The position numbers and the translations under genes are program-made. The notes under the pieces were generated by a model. That model was given only the letters and a program-made list of their open reading frames with translations, was not told the DNA's origin and searched no databases. This document shows positions 24,986 to 33,756 of a stretch of 64,000 nt of DNA, piece by piece. Position 1 is the first letter of the stretch; each line of letters opens with the position of its first letter. Where the stretch lies: assembly GCA_963841995.1 (NCBI GenBank), contig CAWJEX010000017.1, positions 62,001-126,000 on the forward strand, in the 5' to 3' direction. The stretch is from DATDPM01 sp963841995. GTDB taxonomy: Bacteria; Pseudomonadota; Alphaproteobacteria; DATDPM01.

Positions 24986-26398
24986 TTGGTGGCGCTCGCA
25001 GCGGGCGTCCTGCTCTTGGCCCCCGTGGCTCTCTTCGGCCAAGAAGGAGCCTCGGATACCTATCGGCAACTCAATCTCTTCGGCGAAGTATTCGAGCGCG
25101 TGCGCGCCGACTATGTCGAAGAAGTTTCGGACGGAAAGCTCGTGGAGGCGGCGATCAACGGCATGTTGACCTCGCTCGATCCTCATTCGAGCTATCTCAA
25201 TCCCGATAATTTCAAAGACATGCAGGTCCAGACCAAGGGCGAGTTCGGCGGGCTCGGCATCGAAGTCACGATGGAAAACGGTTTCGTGAAAGTGGTGTCC
25301 CCCATCGACGATACGCCGGCGGCGAAAGCGGGCATAAAGCCGGGCGATATCATCACCCATCTCGACGGCGATTCGGTGCTTGGCATGACGCTGCAGGAAG
25401 CGGTCGACAAGATGCGCGGGCCGGTCGACACCCCGATCAAACTTACGATCGCCCGCGAGGGCAAGGAACCGTTCGACGTCACGCTGACCCGCGCCGTCGT
25501 CAAAATTCAATCCGTGCGCTCGAAAGTCCTGGGTGATGTCGGGTACATCCGCATCACAAGTTTCAACGAACAGACCGACAGCGGCCTGCAGACCGCCATT
25601 GCCGACATCAAGTCGAAAGTCGGCGACAAGCTCGAAGGCTACGTTGTCGACCTGCGAAACAATCCGGGAGGCCTGCTCGATCAAGCCGTCGCCGTTTCGG
25701 ATGATTTCTTGGACAAGGGAGAAATCGTCTCGACCCGCGGCCGCAAGCCGGAAATGGCGCAGCGCTTCAACGCAAAGCCCGGCGACCTTGCCGAAGGCAA
25801 ATCGCTGGTAGTCCTGATCAATGGCGGTTCGGCTTCGGCATCGGAAATCGTCGCCGGCGCACTCCAGGACCATCACCGCGCGATCATCATGGGCACGACG
25901 TCGTTCGGAAAGGGTTCGGTTCAGACCATCATCCCGCTCAGCAACAAGGGGGCGATGCGGCTGACCACCGCCCGCTATTACACGCCGTCCGGCCGATCGA
26001 TTCAGGGCAAGGGCATCGAACCGGATATCGAGGTGCCGCAAGCCAAGATCGAGGTCGTCGAGCAACCGGCGCGCCGCCACGAAGCGGATCTGAAGGGGGC
26101 GCTGTCCAATCCGGACGATGCCAATAAGCCGCCGTCGGACGAAAACAAGAAGCCGTCGAACGGCAAACCGCCGGAAGTCCAGACGCCCGAAAACAAGACG
26201 CCCGATAAGGCGACGACGCCGGAAAGCAACAATGCTCCTAATGGCGACAAGGCGGGCACCGACAAAACCGGCGCACCCGGTGGCGAAGCCGCCAAGCCGG
26301 AGGTGCTGGAATTCGGCAGTCCTGACGATTATCAGCTTGCTCGGGCGGTGGATCTTTTGCACGGCTTGGCGCTCGCCAAACTGCGTGCGGCGAACTGA
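24986..26398 (+). CDS. ctpA: S41 carboxy-terminal processing protease (CtpA), start region disturbed
   Basis: A periplasmic serine protease that trims C-termini. It has a hydrophobic signal (VALAAGVLLLAPVALFG), a PDZ domain (about residues 80-165, GGLGIEV...SPIDDTPAAKAGIKPGDIITHLDG) and an S41 core with catalytic Ser in NGGSASASEI and Lys in TSFGKGSVQ. A Pro/Lys/Asn-rich linker and a short conserved end (LARAVDLLHGLAL) follow. The only in-frame starts (TTG 24986, GTG 24989) remove the charged n-region. An ATG at 24967, overlapping the envC stop as ATGA, is one base out of frame; deleting one A gives MTRKFGLVALAAG, a normal signal peptide. A single-base insertion after the start codon is therefore likely. 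Confidence 0.88.
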   Translation: MVALAAGVLLLAPVALFGQEGASDTYRQLNLFGEVFERVRADYVEEVSDGKLVEAAINGMLTSLDPHSSYLNPDNFKDMQVQTKGEFGGLGIEVTMENGFVKVVSPIDDTPAAKAGIKPGDIITHLDGDSVLGMTLQEAVDKMRGPVDTPIKLTIAREGKEPFDVTLTRAVVKIQSVRSKVLGDVGYIRITSFNEQTDSGLQTAIADIKSKVGDKLEGYVVDLRNNPGGLLDQAVAVSDDFLDKGEIVSTRGRKPEMAQRFNAKPGDLAEGKSLVVLINGGSASASEIVAGALQDHHRAIIMGTTSFGKGSVQTIIPLSNKGAMRLTTARYYTPSGRSIQGKGIEPDIEVPQAKIEVVEQPARRHEADLKGALSNPDDANKPPSDENKKPSNGKPPEVQTPENKTPDKATTPESNNAPNGDKAGTDKTGAPGGEAAKPEVLEFGSPDDYQLARAVDLLHGLALAKLRAAN

Positions 26399-26434
26399 CC
26401 ATGATCCATCGGCGCGGCAGTCACAGGCGACGAT

Positions 26435-28000
26435 GTGAGGACGAGGGATAAAGAGGGTGGCGGGAGGGCGGGCGGTCTTCTTCTTGTCGCCTGGCTGATC
26501 CTATTCGCATTGGTATCCGGGACCGTAACCTGGCTCTACTTCTATGGAGAGCAGCGCGGTCCCGGCGCCACCGCCGCCGTGCCGGGTATCGTGGCGCCGA
26601 TACCACCGCCGGCTCCCAAGCAAACCGCGCAGGCCCCCGAGCAAACGCCGCCGGCTCCGACAGCGGCAACGCCACCGGAAGCCCAAGCCTCCATAACGCT
26701 TAAGGTGCCCGGACCGCCGCCGGCGGCTACTCCACCAGCGGGGCCCCAATCCGAAACGCCTCCTGCGGAAGCGGCAAAGTCGGAAACCGCTCAGGAAGGG
26801 CCCAAGGCCCCGGAACCGCTTAAAGCGCCCGAACCGGCCAAGGCCGAAGTAACCCTACCGGAACCTCCGAAGCCCGAACCGCCCAAGGTTGAAGCGCCGA
26901 AAGTCGAGACATCCCCTAGCGAAGCCGCGGCCAAAGAAGCCAAGCCCCCCGAATCCGAAGCGAAGGTGCTTGAATCGAAGGCGCCCGAGGAAAAGCCGGC
27001 CGAAAGCAAGGCGGCGGGATCCAAGCCCGCCGAGGTGAAACCGGAAAAACACACCGCCGAAAAAGCGGCGGAGAAGCCGCCCGAGAAGGCAAAAGAAATA
27101 GCCAAGGCGGAACCCGAACCGGCAAAGGCGAAAGAGGCCGCGCCGGGAAAGTCAGCGCCCGAGAAAACTCAGGTCGCTGCCCTCCCCGAGCCCAAGCTTT
27201 CCCCGGCTCCCGATCCCAATCTGGTCGAACACGGGCGCGAGGGACCGCTTCCCATCATCGGGCCCGATGGGCGCGAACCATGGCAGGTTTATGCGCGGCC
27301 GTTCGATCAAACCGACAAGCGGCCGCGAATTGCCGTCGTCATTACCGATCTCGGGCTTTCCGGTGCGGCAACCGAAACCGCAATTCAACAGCTTCCGGGA
27401 AGCGTCAGCCTCGCCTTCTCGCCTTACGCGAAGGGCCTCGATCAATGGACCAATCTTGCGCGCGCCGCTGGCCACGAGGTTTTGATGGACCTGCCGATGG
27501 AGCCGATCGATTATCCCGAACAGGATCCAGGCCCCTACACATTGCTGACCTCGATCGATCCCCGGCAGAATTTGTTCAAGATGCAATGGCTGCTGAGCCG
27601 CACCACCGGCTATGTCGGCGTCACCAATCACATGGGTTCGCGTTTCACCACCTCCGGCCCCGATCTGAAACCGGTGCTCGACGCGATCAAGGCGCGCGGA
27701 CTTCTTTTCCTCGACAGCCGGTCCTCTGATCAGAGCATCGCCGCCAAAATGGCGACCGATATGGGCATGCCGACCACGTATAACAGCCGTTTCATCGATG
27801 CCGAGGCATCGCGCGATGCAATCGACAGCGAATTGGATGAGGTCGAGAAACTTGCCAAAAAAACCGGTTTTGCGGTGGCGATGGGAACAGCCTATCCGGT
27901 GACCATGGAACGCGTCGCCGCTTGGGTGCCGAAGGCGGAACAGCGGGGCTTCGCCATCGCACCGGTTTCCGCCATGGTCAACAAGCAGATCGCAAAGTGA
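26435..28000 (+). CDS. Divergent polysaccharide deacetylase (YibQ-like) with long Pro/Ala/Lys/Glu linker
   Basis: A membrane-anchored periplasmic protein of 521 residues. One N-terminal helix (LLLVAWLILFALVSGTVTWLYFY) is followed by about 215 residues of Pro/Ala/Lys/Glu-rich low complexity, as in TonB-like linkers. Residues about 270-515 form a divergent polysaccharide deacetylase domain (RIAVVITDLGLSG, SLAFSPYAKGL, GHEVLMDLPMEP, VGVTNHMGSRFT, GLLFLDSR). Activity is not established for this family, which regularly follows envC and ctpA. The start is uncertain. GTG 26435 is used, but an ATG at 26401, two bases after the ctpA stop, would come into frame if one base were removed. Confidence 0.85.
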   Translation: MRTRDKEGGGRAGGLLLVAWLILFALVSGTVTWLYFYGEQRGPGATAAVPGIVAPIPPPAPKQTAQAPEQTPPAPTAATPPEAQASITLKVPGPPPAATPPAGPQSETPPAEAAKSETAQEGPKAPEPLKAPEPAKAEVTLPEPPKPEPPKVEAPKVETSPSEAAAKEAKPPESEAKVLESKAPEEKPAESKAAGSKPAEVKPEKHTAEKAAEKPPEKAKEIAKAEPEPAKAKEAAPGKSAPEKTQVAALPEPKLSPAPDPNLVEHGREGPLPIIGPDGREPWQVYARPFDQTDKRPRIAVVITDLGLSGAATETAIQQLPGSVSLAFSPYAKGLDQWTNLARAAGHEVLMDLPMEPIDYPEQDPGPYTLLTSIDPRQNLFKMQWLLSRTTGYVGVTNHMGSRFTTSGPDLKPVLDAIKARGLLFLDSRSSDQSIAAKMATDMGMPTTYNSRFIDAEASRDAIDSELDEVEKLAKKTGFAVAMGTAYPVTMERVAAWVPKAEQRGFAIAPVSAMVNKQIAK

Positions 28001-28494
28001 CGCGAAACTCGACGATCGCCAAACTTCCCTATCGCAAGGGCGTCGGAATCATGCTCCTCAATCGAGCGGGCCTGGTGTTCGTTGCGCGCCGCGTCGACAT
28101 GCCGAGCGAAGCCTGGCAAATGCCCCAGGGCGGAATCGACGAAGGCGAAGGCCTGCGAGAAGCGGTCCTGCGCGAATTGCACGAAGAGATCGGCACCGAC
28201 AAAGCCGAGATTGTCGCCGAAAGCAAGAACTGGCTGACTTACGATCTACCCGCCGATTTGATTCCGAAAATCTGGGGCGGGCGCTTTCGCGGCCAAACCC
28301 AGAAATGGTTCTTGCTGCGCTTCACGGGCAAAGATACCGACATCGATATCGAAACCGAGCATCCGGAATTTCTCGATTGGAAATGGGCGAGGGTTGCGGA
28401 CCTTCCCCGCCTTATCGTTCCCTTCAAGCGCAAGCTCTATGAGGATTTAGTCGCCGAGTTCGGGCCGCTGATCAAAGCCGCCGAGTGGCGCTGA
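27997..28494 (+). CDS. rppH: RNA pyrophosphohydrolase RppH (Nudix)
   Basis: A 165-residue Nudix hydrolase (IalA/RppH type) that removes pyrophosphate from 5'-triphosphate RNA or cleaves dinucleoside polyphosphates. The Nudix box GGIDEGEGLREAVLRELHEEIGT is complete, preceded by AWQMPQ and followed by WFLLRF and WKWARVADLPRLIVPFKR, all typical of RppH. The start is a GTG that overlaps the upstream stop as GTGA, implying coupling; the longer in-frame extension lies inside the upstream gene. Confidence 0.94.
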   Translation: MTRNSTIAKLPYRKGVGIMLLNRAGLVFVARRVDMPSEAWQMPQGGIDEGEGLREAVLRELHEEIGTDKAEIVAESKNWLTYDLPADLIPKIWGGRFRGQTQKWFLLRFTGKDTDIDIETEHPEFLDWKWARVADLPRLIVPFKRKLYEDLVAEFGPLIKAAEWR

Positions 28495-28502
28495 AGCAGC
28501 CG

Positions 28503-29426
28503 TCAGTACCATGTCATCGCAGCGCCAGCGCGGACGATGGTTCCCGCCTCGCCGCGAAGAATTTCGGCCGCGGCCGCTAGCGCGCCGATGCCGGCAAAGC
28601 CATCGGTCCGCTCCACAAAGCGGGCCGCCGCTTCAACCTTCGGCGCCATGGTTCCCGCTTCGAAGGATTGGGTGCGCAGGACTTCCGGCGAAGCCTCGTG
28701 GATTTTCCGGGCGCCCGGCGTGCGCCACCCGGTTTCGACCGCCTCGATATCGGTCAAAAGCAGCAAGGCCTCGGCGCCGATTTCCGCGGCGAGCAGCGAC
28801 GCCGAAAGATCTTTGTCGATCACCGCTTCCACGCCACACAAGCCCCCGTCCGGGGTTGCGACGACCGGGATGCCGCCACCGCCGGCACAGATGACGATGA
28901 CCCCGGCTGCGACCAGCAATCGGATCGCCGCGAGTTCGCGGATGCGGCGCGGTTCGGGCGACGGCACCACCCGCCGGAAGCCGTCGCCGTCGCGCGCCAT
29001 CGCAAATCCGGAAGAATCGTGCAACCGGCGAGCTTGGCTCTCACTATAGACCGGCCCGATCGGCTTGGTCGGGGCGGCAAAGGCGGGGTCATCGGCACTG
29101 ACTTCAACTGTGGTCAGCAATGTTGCGATGTCCCGCCGCGGCAAACGGTTCGCGAGCTCCCGCTCGATGAAGTAGCCAATCATCCCTTCGCTTTCAGCGC
29201 CCAGCACGTCGAGGGCATACGGCCGGACCTTGCCGTAGGCCTGGGCCTGGAGCGCCAAGAGACCGATCTGAGGCCCGTTGCCGTGGGTCACGACAACGGC
29301 GTTCTCGCGCGCGACTTCGGCAATAGCCTCCGCTGCAATCGCGACGTTGCGCTGTTGAATATCGGCTTCGAGTGGCTGGCCGCGCCGCAACAGCGCATTT
29401 CCGCCGAGCGCGATCACGACGCGCAT
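28503..29426 (-). CDS. arcC: Carbamate kinase
   Basis: A 307-residue amino-acid-kinase-fold enzyme that interconverts carbamoyl phosphate plus ADP with carbamate plus ATP. It carries VVIALGGNALL, VVTHGNGPQIG, LGAESEGMIGY, ICAGGGGIPV, VIDKDLSASLLA and LLLTDIEAV, all diagnostic. No arcA or arcB is adjacent, so it is not in an arginine deiminase operon. It follows the cPGS-like GTPase by 40 bases on the same strand, and the two are probably cotranscribed. The ATG at 29426 is chosen because conservation begins there; the upstream in-frame extension is Pro-rich and overlaps the partner gene. Confidence 0.93.
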   Translation of the reverse strand: MRVVIALGGNALLRRGQPLEADIQQRNVAIAAEAIAEVARENAVVVTHGNGPQIGLLALQAQAYGKVRPYALDVLGAESEGMIGYFIERELANRLPRRDIATLLTTVEVSADDPAFAAPTKPIGPVYSESQARRLHDSSGFAMARDGDGFRRVVPSPEPRRIRELAAIRLLVAAGVIVICAGGGGIPVVATPDGGLCGVEAVIDKDLSASLLAAEIGAEALLLLTDIEAVETGWRTPGARKIHEASPEVLRTQSFEAGTMAPKVEAAARFVERTDGFAGIGALAAAAEILRGEAGTIVRAGAAMTWY

Positions 29427-29466
29427 GAGTGATCGCTCCCCAGGTGGCAATTCATCGGGCGGCGGT

Positions 29467-30822
29467 TCATCGGGCGATTTCGTGCGGGCGGGCGGCGCGG
29501 GCAAGAAACGCGTCGAGAAGATCGGCAAGCTTCGGCTCGCCCGCCTCGGCGAATTCATACATCGCGCGCACCACCGGTCTCTCAATGGATATCAGTCGGG
29601 CGAGATCGATCGGCGTTGCGGCAACCACGACATCGACCGGGCTTGCCGCAATGGTTTGGGCGAGCGCTGTTATCTGAGCTTGACTGTACCCCACGGCCGG
29701 CAGCACTGCGCCGATATGGGGATACCGGGCATAGATCTCGGCGATCAGCGGCGCGGCGAAAGGCCGGGGATCGACGATTTGCGCGCCGGCACGCGAGGCC
29801 GCGATGAACCCTGCCCCATACGCCATGCCGCCGTGGGTGATGGTGGGGCCATCTTCGATGACGAGAACACGGCGGCCTTGAAGCGGAACCGCCGCATCGA
29901 GGTGGATCGGAGAAGCCGCGCGCAGAATCGGCGCCCGCGCATTGACGGTGCGCGCGGCGGCGGCAGCCTGTTCCGTAGCGACAGGCCCAGCCACGTCAGT
30001 CTTGGCGACGATGACGATGTCCGCCATGCGCAATACGCTCTCGCCGGGATGATGACTTGCCGTCTGGTCGGGGCGGAGCGCATCGACGAGCACGATGTGG
30101 AGCGCGGGGCGGAAGAACGGAAAATCATTATTGCCGCCGTCCCAAAGGATGATATCCGCCTCGTTCTCGGCAGCGGCGAGAACCTGCGCGTAATCGACCC
30201 CGGCGAAGACAATGTTGCCAGCGGCGATGTGCGGCTCGTATTCCTCGCGCTCCTCGATCGTGCACCGCGCAGCGGCGAGGTCTTCCAGCGTTGCGAAGCG
30301 TTGCAGCCGTTCGCGCGCGAGATCGCCGTAGGGCATCGGGTGCCGCACCACGGCAACGCGCAAACCTTGGCCGCTCAGCCGCCGGGAGAGATAGCGCGCG
30401 GCCTGCGACTTTCCGCATCCGGTGCGCACCGCGGTAACGGCGATGACGGGCTTTGCCAATTCAAGCATGGTGCGGTCGGGCCCGAGTAAGACGAAGTCGG
30501 CGCCGGCGGCAAGCACACGGGATGCCAGATGCATTACGGTCGCGTGCGTCACGTCGCTATAGGCGAACACCGCTTCGTTCACAGAAAATCGCCGGCAAAG
30601 ATCCTCGAACGCGCTTTCCTCGTGGATTGGAATGCCATGCGGATAAAGCGGGCCGGCGAGCTCGGGCGGATAGATCCGGCCGGCGATGCCGGGGATTTGC
30701 GCCGCAGTGAACGCGACGACTTCGACGGCAGGATCTTCACGGAAGACGACGTTGAAATTGTGAAAGTCGCGTCCGCCCGCCCCCAGAATGATAATGCGCC
30801 GCCGCCCTTTTGCTCCAGTCAT
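29467..30822 (-). CDS. Cyclic 2,3-diphosphoglycerate synthetase-like GTPase
   Basis: A 451-residue protein with an N-terminal Rossmann-like part (RRIIILGAGGRDFHNFNVVFRED) and, from about residue 125, a P-loop NTPase domain with AVRTGCGKSQAARYLSRRL. Later motifs include ILWDGGNNDFPF and IVIVAKTD. The family contains the archaeal cyclic 2,3-diphosphoglycerate synthetase and many bacterial predicted GTPases of unproven function. Its pairing with carbamate kinase argues for a phosphoryl-transfer role different from archaeal osmolyte synthesis. The ATG at 30822 is preceded by a G-rich ribosome-binding site; a GTG at 30837 is possible. Confidence 0.8.
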   Translation of the reverse strand: MTGAKGRRRIIILGAGGRDFHNFNVVFREDPAVEVVAFTAAQIPGIAGRIYPPELAGPLYPHGIPIHEESAFEDLCRRFSVNEAVFAYSDVTHATVMHLASRVLAAGADFVLLGPDRTMLELAKPVIAVTAVRTGCGKSQAARYLSRRLSGQGLRVAVVRHPMPYGDLARERLQRFATLEDLAAARCTIEEREEYEPHIAAGNIVFAGVDYAQVLAAAENEADIILWDGGNNDFPFFRPALHIVLVDALRPDQTASHHPGESVLRMADIVIVAKTDVAGPVATEQAAAAARTVNARAPILRAASPIHLDAAVPLQGRRVLVIEDGPTITHGGMAYGAGFIAASRAGAQIVDPRPFAAPLIAEIYARYPHIGAVLPAVGYSQAQITALAQTIAASPVDVVVAATPIDLARLISIERPVVRAMYEFAEAGEPKLADLLDAFLARAARPHEIAR

Positions 30823-30966
30823 GGGCCCATCCCCCACTCGTTCGATCAGAACGGTGCTCTCACCTTAGCGCAAAGGGGGCCTTAGCACGAAACCGGGCCG
30901 TCGGAGTCACAATTCAATGACAGGATTGATCGGGTCGGACCGGGACGGAATTTCCAGAAATGATGC

Positions 30967-31788
30967 TCAGACGCCAGTGGTCTCGGCCAACGTCAGACGC
31001 CGGATACGGTACTGCATAAAACGGTAGGACAGCGCCGAAAGAACGCGCCCCAGCCACCCATTGGGATTGGCTCCGACCGCTTTCAGGATCATGGCGATCG
31101 CCCGTTCGACGTGGTGCGGGCGATAATATCCATAAGCTTGGCGCACATAAGCGCGGACAACGCGCCGGCGCTCGTAAGAGCCGCTGCCATTCGCGGCGAA
31201 ATAGGCGTAAGGGAGCTCGTCGTCTTCGCTTTCGAAAACCCGCCCGAGAGCGATCCTCACCCGGGCAAAAAACCCGAGCGGTTCGCGATCGAGATACCGC
31301 TTCATGTAGGTGTAGAACATCTTGTAATGGCGGAGCTCGTCGGCTGCGATGCGCCGACAGATTTCCTTCAGCACCGGCTCCGCGACCGCTTCGCTAAGTG
31401 CGGTATAATAAGAGCTGGTCCCGGTTTCGACGATGCAGCGGGCGATAAGCTCGCCGGTGCGGGATCCGCGTACCGAGAGTGTCGACTCGAGAGGCAACCG
31501 ATAGCCGTCGGTAAACCGTTTGAAGGCGGCGTCGAAATCGAATTCGGGATCGGCAATCCTGGCCCATTTGCCGAGGGCCTGACCGTGCTGAACTTCTTCC
31601 AGCGCCCACGCTCGGGCAACTTGCTGGAATTCCGGATCGTCGCCGAACACGTTACAGAGATAGGTCGCGTAATCGCCGCCATTGTGCTCGACCAGGCTGG
31701 CGGCTTTGACGACAGCAAGGATATCGGCATCGACCTTTGACCGGTCGAGCTTATCCCAGGCAATATCGTCGAGAGTCCAATGTCTCAT
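30967..31788 (-). CDS. Ferritin-like diiron protein
   Basis: A 273-residue helical protein with a four-helix diiron site. The likely ligands are E34 (SLVEHNGGDY), E65 and H68 (ALEEVQHGQ), E121 (CIVETGTSSYY), and E151 and H154 (AADELRHYK), two ExxH pairs as in rubrerythrin- and acyl-ACP-desaturase-like families. The C-terminal 70 residues are basic and helical (VRAYVRQAYGYYRPHHVERA). It may be an oxidase, desaturase-like enzyme or iron-handling protein; the sequence does not decide. It is upstream of the GTPase/arcC pair on the same strand but 144 bases away. Confidence 0.75.
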   Translation of the reverse strand: MRHWTLDDIAWDKLDRSKVDADILAVVKAASLVEHNGGDYATYLCNVFGDDPEFQQVARAWALEEVQHGQALGKWARIADPEFDFDAAFKRFTDGYRLPLESTLSVRGSRTGELIARCIVETGTSSYYTALSEAVAEPVLKEICRRIAADELRHYKMFYTYMKRYLDREPLGFFARVRIALGRVFESEDDELPYAYFAANGSGSYERRRVVRAYVRQAYGYYRPHHVERAIAMILKAVGANPNGWLGRVLSALSYRFMQYRIRRLTLAETTGV

Positions 31789-31855
31789 GGCCCGCCCCCA
31801 AGCGGCTTAGCCTATTATATGAATTGGAAGGCCCGCTTCAAAGTTCCGAAAAACA

Positions 31856-32266
31856 CTATCCCCGGCAGGCGGCCAGCATGGCCTCAAGGACGAGGACCTG
31901 CTTTTCCGCCACTTTGCGGGCGGATTCGTCCGCCGCGTCCCCCGCATCCTCCCGGGCGTCCTTGAGTTTCGGCTCGATCTCCTCCCGCTTCAGGTTGGAA
32001 ATCGGCATGGCGGCATCGGCCAGGACCGTGCAGCGCTCGGGGGTCGCCTCGGCAAAGCCGCCGGCGATGAAAATCCGGTCGATCACGGCGCCCTTATTGT
32101 AGACATCGATGATGCCGGGGCGCGCCGACGACAAGAACAGCGAATGCCCCGGCAGGATGCCGAAATCACCCTCGCTGCCCGGCACCACAACCATATCGAC
32201 GGTGGCCGAGAACAGCAGCCGCTCGGGCGAGACCAGTTCGAAAGAAAGCTTGGCGGCGTCGGCCAC
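31856..32266 (-). CDS. atpC: ATP synthase F1 subunit epsilon
   Basis: Central-stalk subunit of F1, 136 residues. The N-terminal beta-sandwich (LSFELVSPERLLFSATVDMVVVPGSEGDFGILPGH) is followed by a C-terminal helical hairpin (EEIEPKLKDAREDAGDAADESARK). It couples rotation to catalysis and can restrain ATP hydrolysis. It is the last gene of atpHAGDC and starts 12 bases after atpD. Confidence 0.95.
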   Translation of the reverse strand: MADAAKLSFELVSPERLLFSATVDMVVVPGSEGDFGILPGHSLFLSSARPGIIDVYNKGAVIDRIFIAGGFAEATPERCTVLADAAMPISNLKREEIEPKLKDAREDAGDAADESARKVAEKQVLVLEAMLAACRG

Positions 32267-32277
32267 GATGGGTCTCC

Positions 32278-33702
32278 TTAGGCGGCTTCGGCGGCCATGC
32301 GCTTGGCCTTTTCCACGGCCTGCTCGATGGTGCCGACCATATAGAAGGCGGCTTCGGGCAGATCGTCGTAATCGCCTTGGGTCAGGCCTTTGAAGCCCTT
32401 GATCGTGTCTTCGAGGTTCACGAAGACGCCGGGCGAGCCGGTGAAGACTTCGGCGACATGGAAGGGCTGCGACAAGAAGCGCTGGATCTTGCGGGCGCGG
32501 GCAACCGTGATCTTGTCGTCTTCGGACAATTCATCCATGCCCAAAATGGCGATGATGTCCTGCAATGACTTATACGTTTGCAAGATTTTCTGCACGTCGC
32601 GCGCCACCTTGTAGTGCTCTTCGCCGACCACCCGGGGATCGAGCACGCGCGACGTTGAGTCGAGCGGATCGACCGCAGGATAGATGCCCAGTTCCGCGAT
32701 TTGACGCGATAGCACCGTGGTGGCGTCTAGGTGCGTGAACGAGGTCGCGGGGGCTGGATCGGTCAAATCGTCGGCGGGAACGTAAATCGCCTGAACCGAG
32801 GTAATCGAGCCTTTGTTGGTCGAGGTAATGCGTTCCTGCAGCGTGCCCATATCGGTGGCCAATGTCGGCTGATAGCCGACCGCCGAAGGAATGCGGCCGA
32901 GCAACGCCGACACTTCCGAACCCGCCTGGGTGAAACGGAAGATATTGTCGACGAAGAACAGCACATCCTGGCCTTCTTCGTCGCGGAAGTACTCAGCGAG
33001 TGTCAGACCGGTGAGGCCGACGCGGGCGCGGGCACCGGGCGGCTCGTTCATCTGGCCGTAAACCAGGGCGGCTTTGGAATTGCCGCCCTTCAGGTCGATA
33101 ACGCCGGATTCCACCATTTCGTGATAGAGGTCATTGCCTTCGCGGGTGCGCTCACCCACACCGGCGAACACCGAATAGCCGCCATGGGCCTTCGCGATGT
33201 TGTTGATGAGCTCCATGATGATGACGGTTTTGCCGACACCCGCACCGCCGAAGAGGCCGATCTTGCCGCCCTTCGGATAAGGCTCCAGCAGATCGATGAC
33301 CTTGATGCCGGTCACGAGAATTTCCGCCTCGGTCGATTGCTCGACGAAGGTGGGTGCCGCGCGATGAATCGGAAATTTCGCCTTGGTTTTCACCGGCCCG
33401 CGCTCATCCACCGGCTCGCCGATCACGTTGATGATGCGTCCGAGCGTCTCCGGACCGACCGGCACCATGATCGGGTTGCCGCTGTCTTTCACCTCCGCCC
33501 CGCGCACCAGCCCGTCGGTCGTATCCATGGCGACCGTGCGCACCGTCGATTCGCCCAAATGCTGCGCCACCTCGAGCACCAGCAGCTTGCCGTTGTTATC
33601 GACGTGCAAGGCGTTGAGAATCGAGGGCAGCTCACCCTCGAAGTGCACATCAATAACGGCGCCCATGATCTGGGTGATGGTGCCGATCGAATTGTTTGCC
33701 AT
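32278..33702 (-). CDS. atpD: ATP synthase F1 subunit beta
   Basis: Catalytic subunit of F1, 474 residues, full length and uninterrupted. It shows Walker A GGAGVGKTVIIMELI, the catalytic glutamate segment GVGERTREGNDLY, Walker B LFFVDNIFRFTQAG and the DELSEDDK motif (DELSEDDKITVARARKIQRF). It lies between atpG and atpC. Confidence 0.99.
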   Translation of the reverse strand: MANNSIGTITQIMGAVIDVHFEGELPSILNALHVDNNGKLLVLEVAQHLGESTVRTVAMDTTDGLVRGAEVKDSGNPIMVPVGPETLGRIINVIGEPVDERGPVKTKAKFPIHRAAPTFVEQSTEAEILVTGIKVIDLLEPYPKGGKIGLFGGAGVGKTVIIMELINNIAKAHGGYSVFAGVGERTREGNDLYHEMVESGVIDLKGGNSKAALVYGQMNEPPGARARVGLTGLTLAEYFRDEEGQDVLFFVDNIFRFTQAGSEVSALLGRIPSAVGYQPTLATDMGTLQERITSTNKGSITSVQAIYVPADDLTDPAPATSFTHLDATTVLSRQIAELGIYPAVDPLDSTSRVLDPRVVGEEHYKVARDVQKILQTYKSLQDIIAILGMDELSEDDKITVARARKIQRFLSQPFHVAEVFTGSPGVFVNLEDTIKGFKGLTQGDYDDLPEAAFYMVGTIEQAVEKAKRMAAEAA

Positions 33703-33756
33703 GGTTTTTCCTGTCCCTGTGGTGCTGGCCGATGGTTCTAGCCTGTTAGGTTGATG

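Noticed and set aside
24797..26362. A 521-codon frame opposite ctpA
   Set aside because: The plus strand has a complete PDZ-S41 protease; the antisense frame has no recognisable domain.
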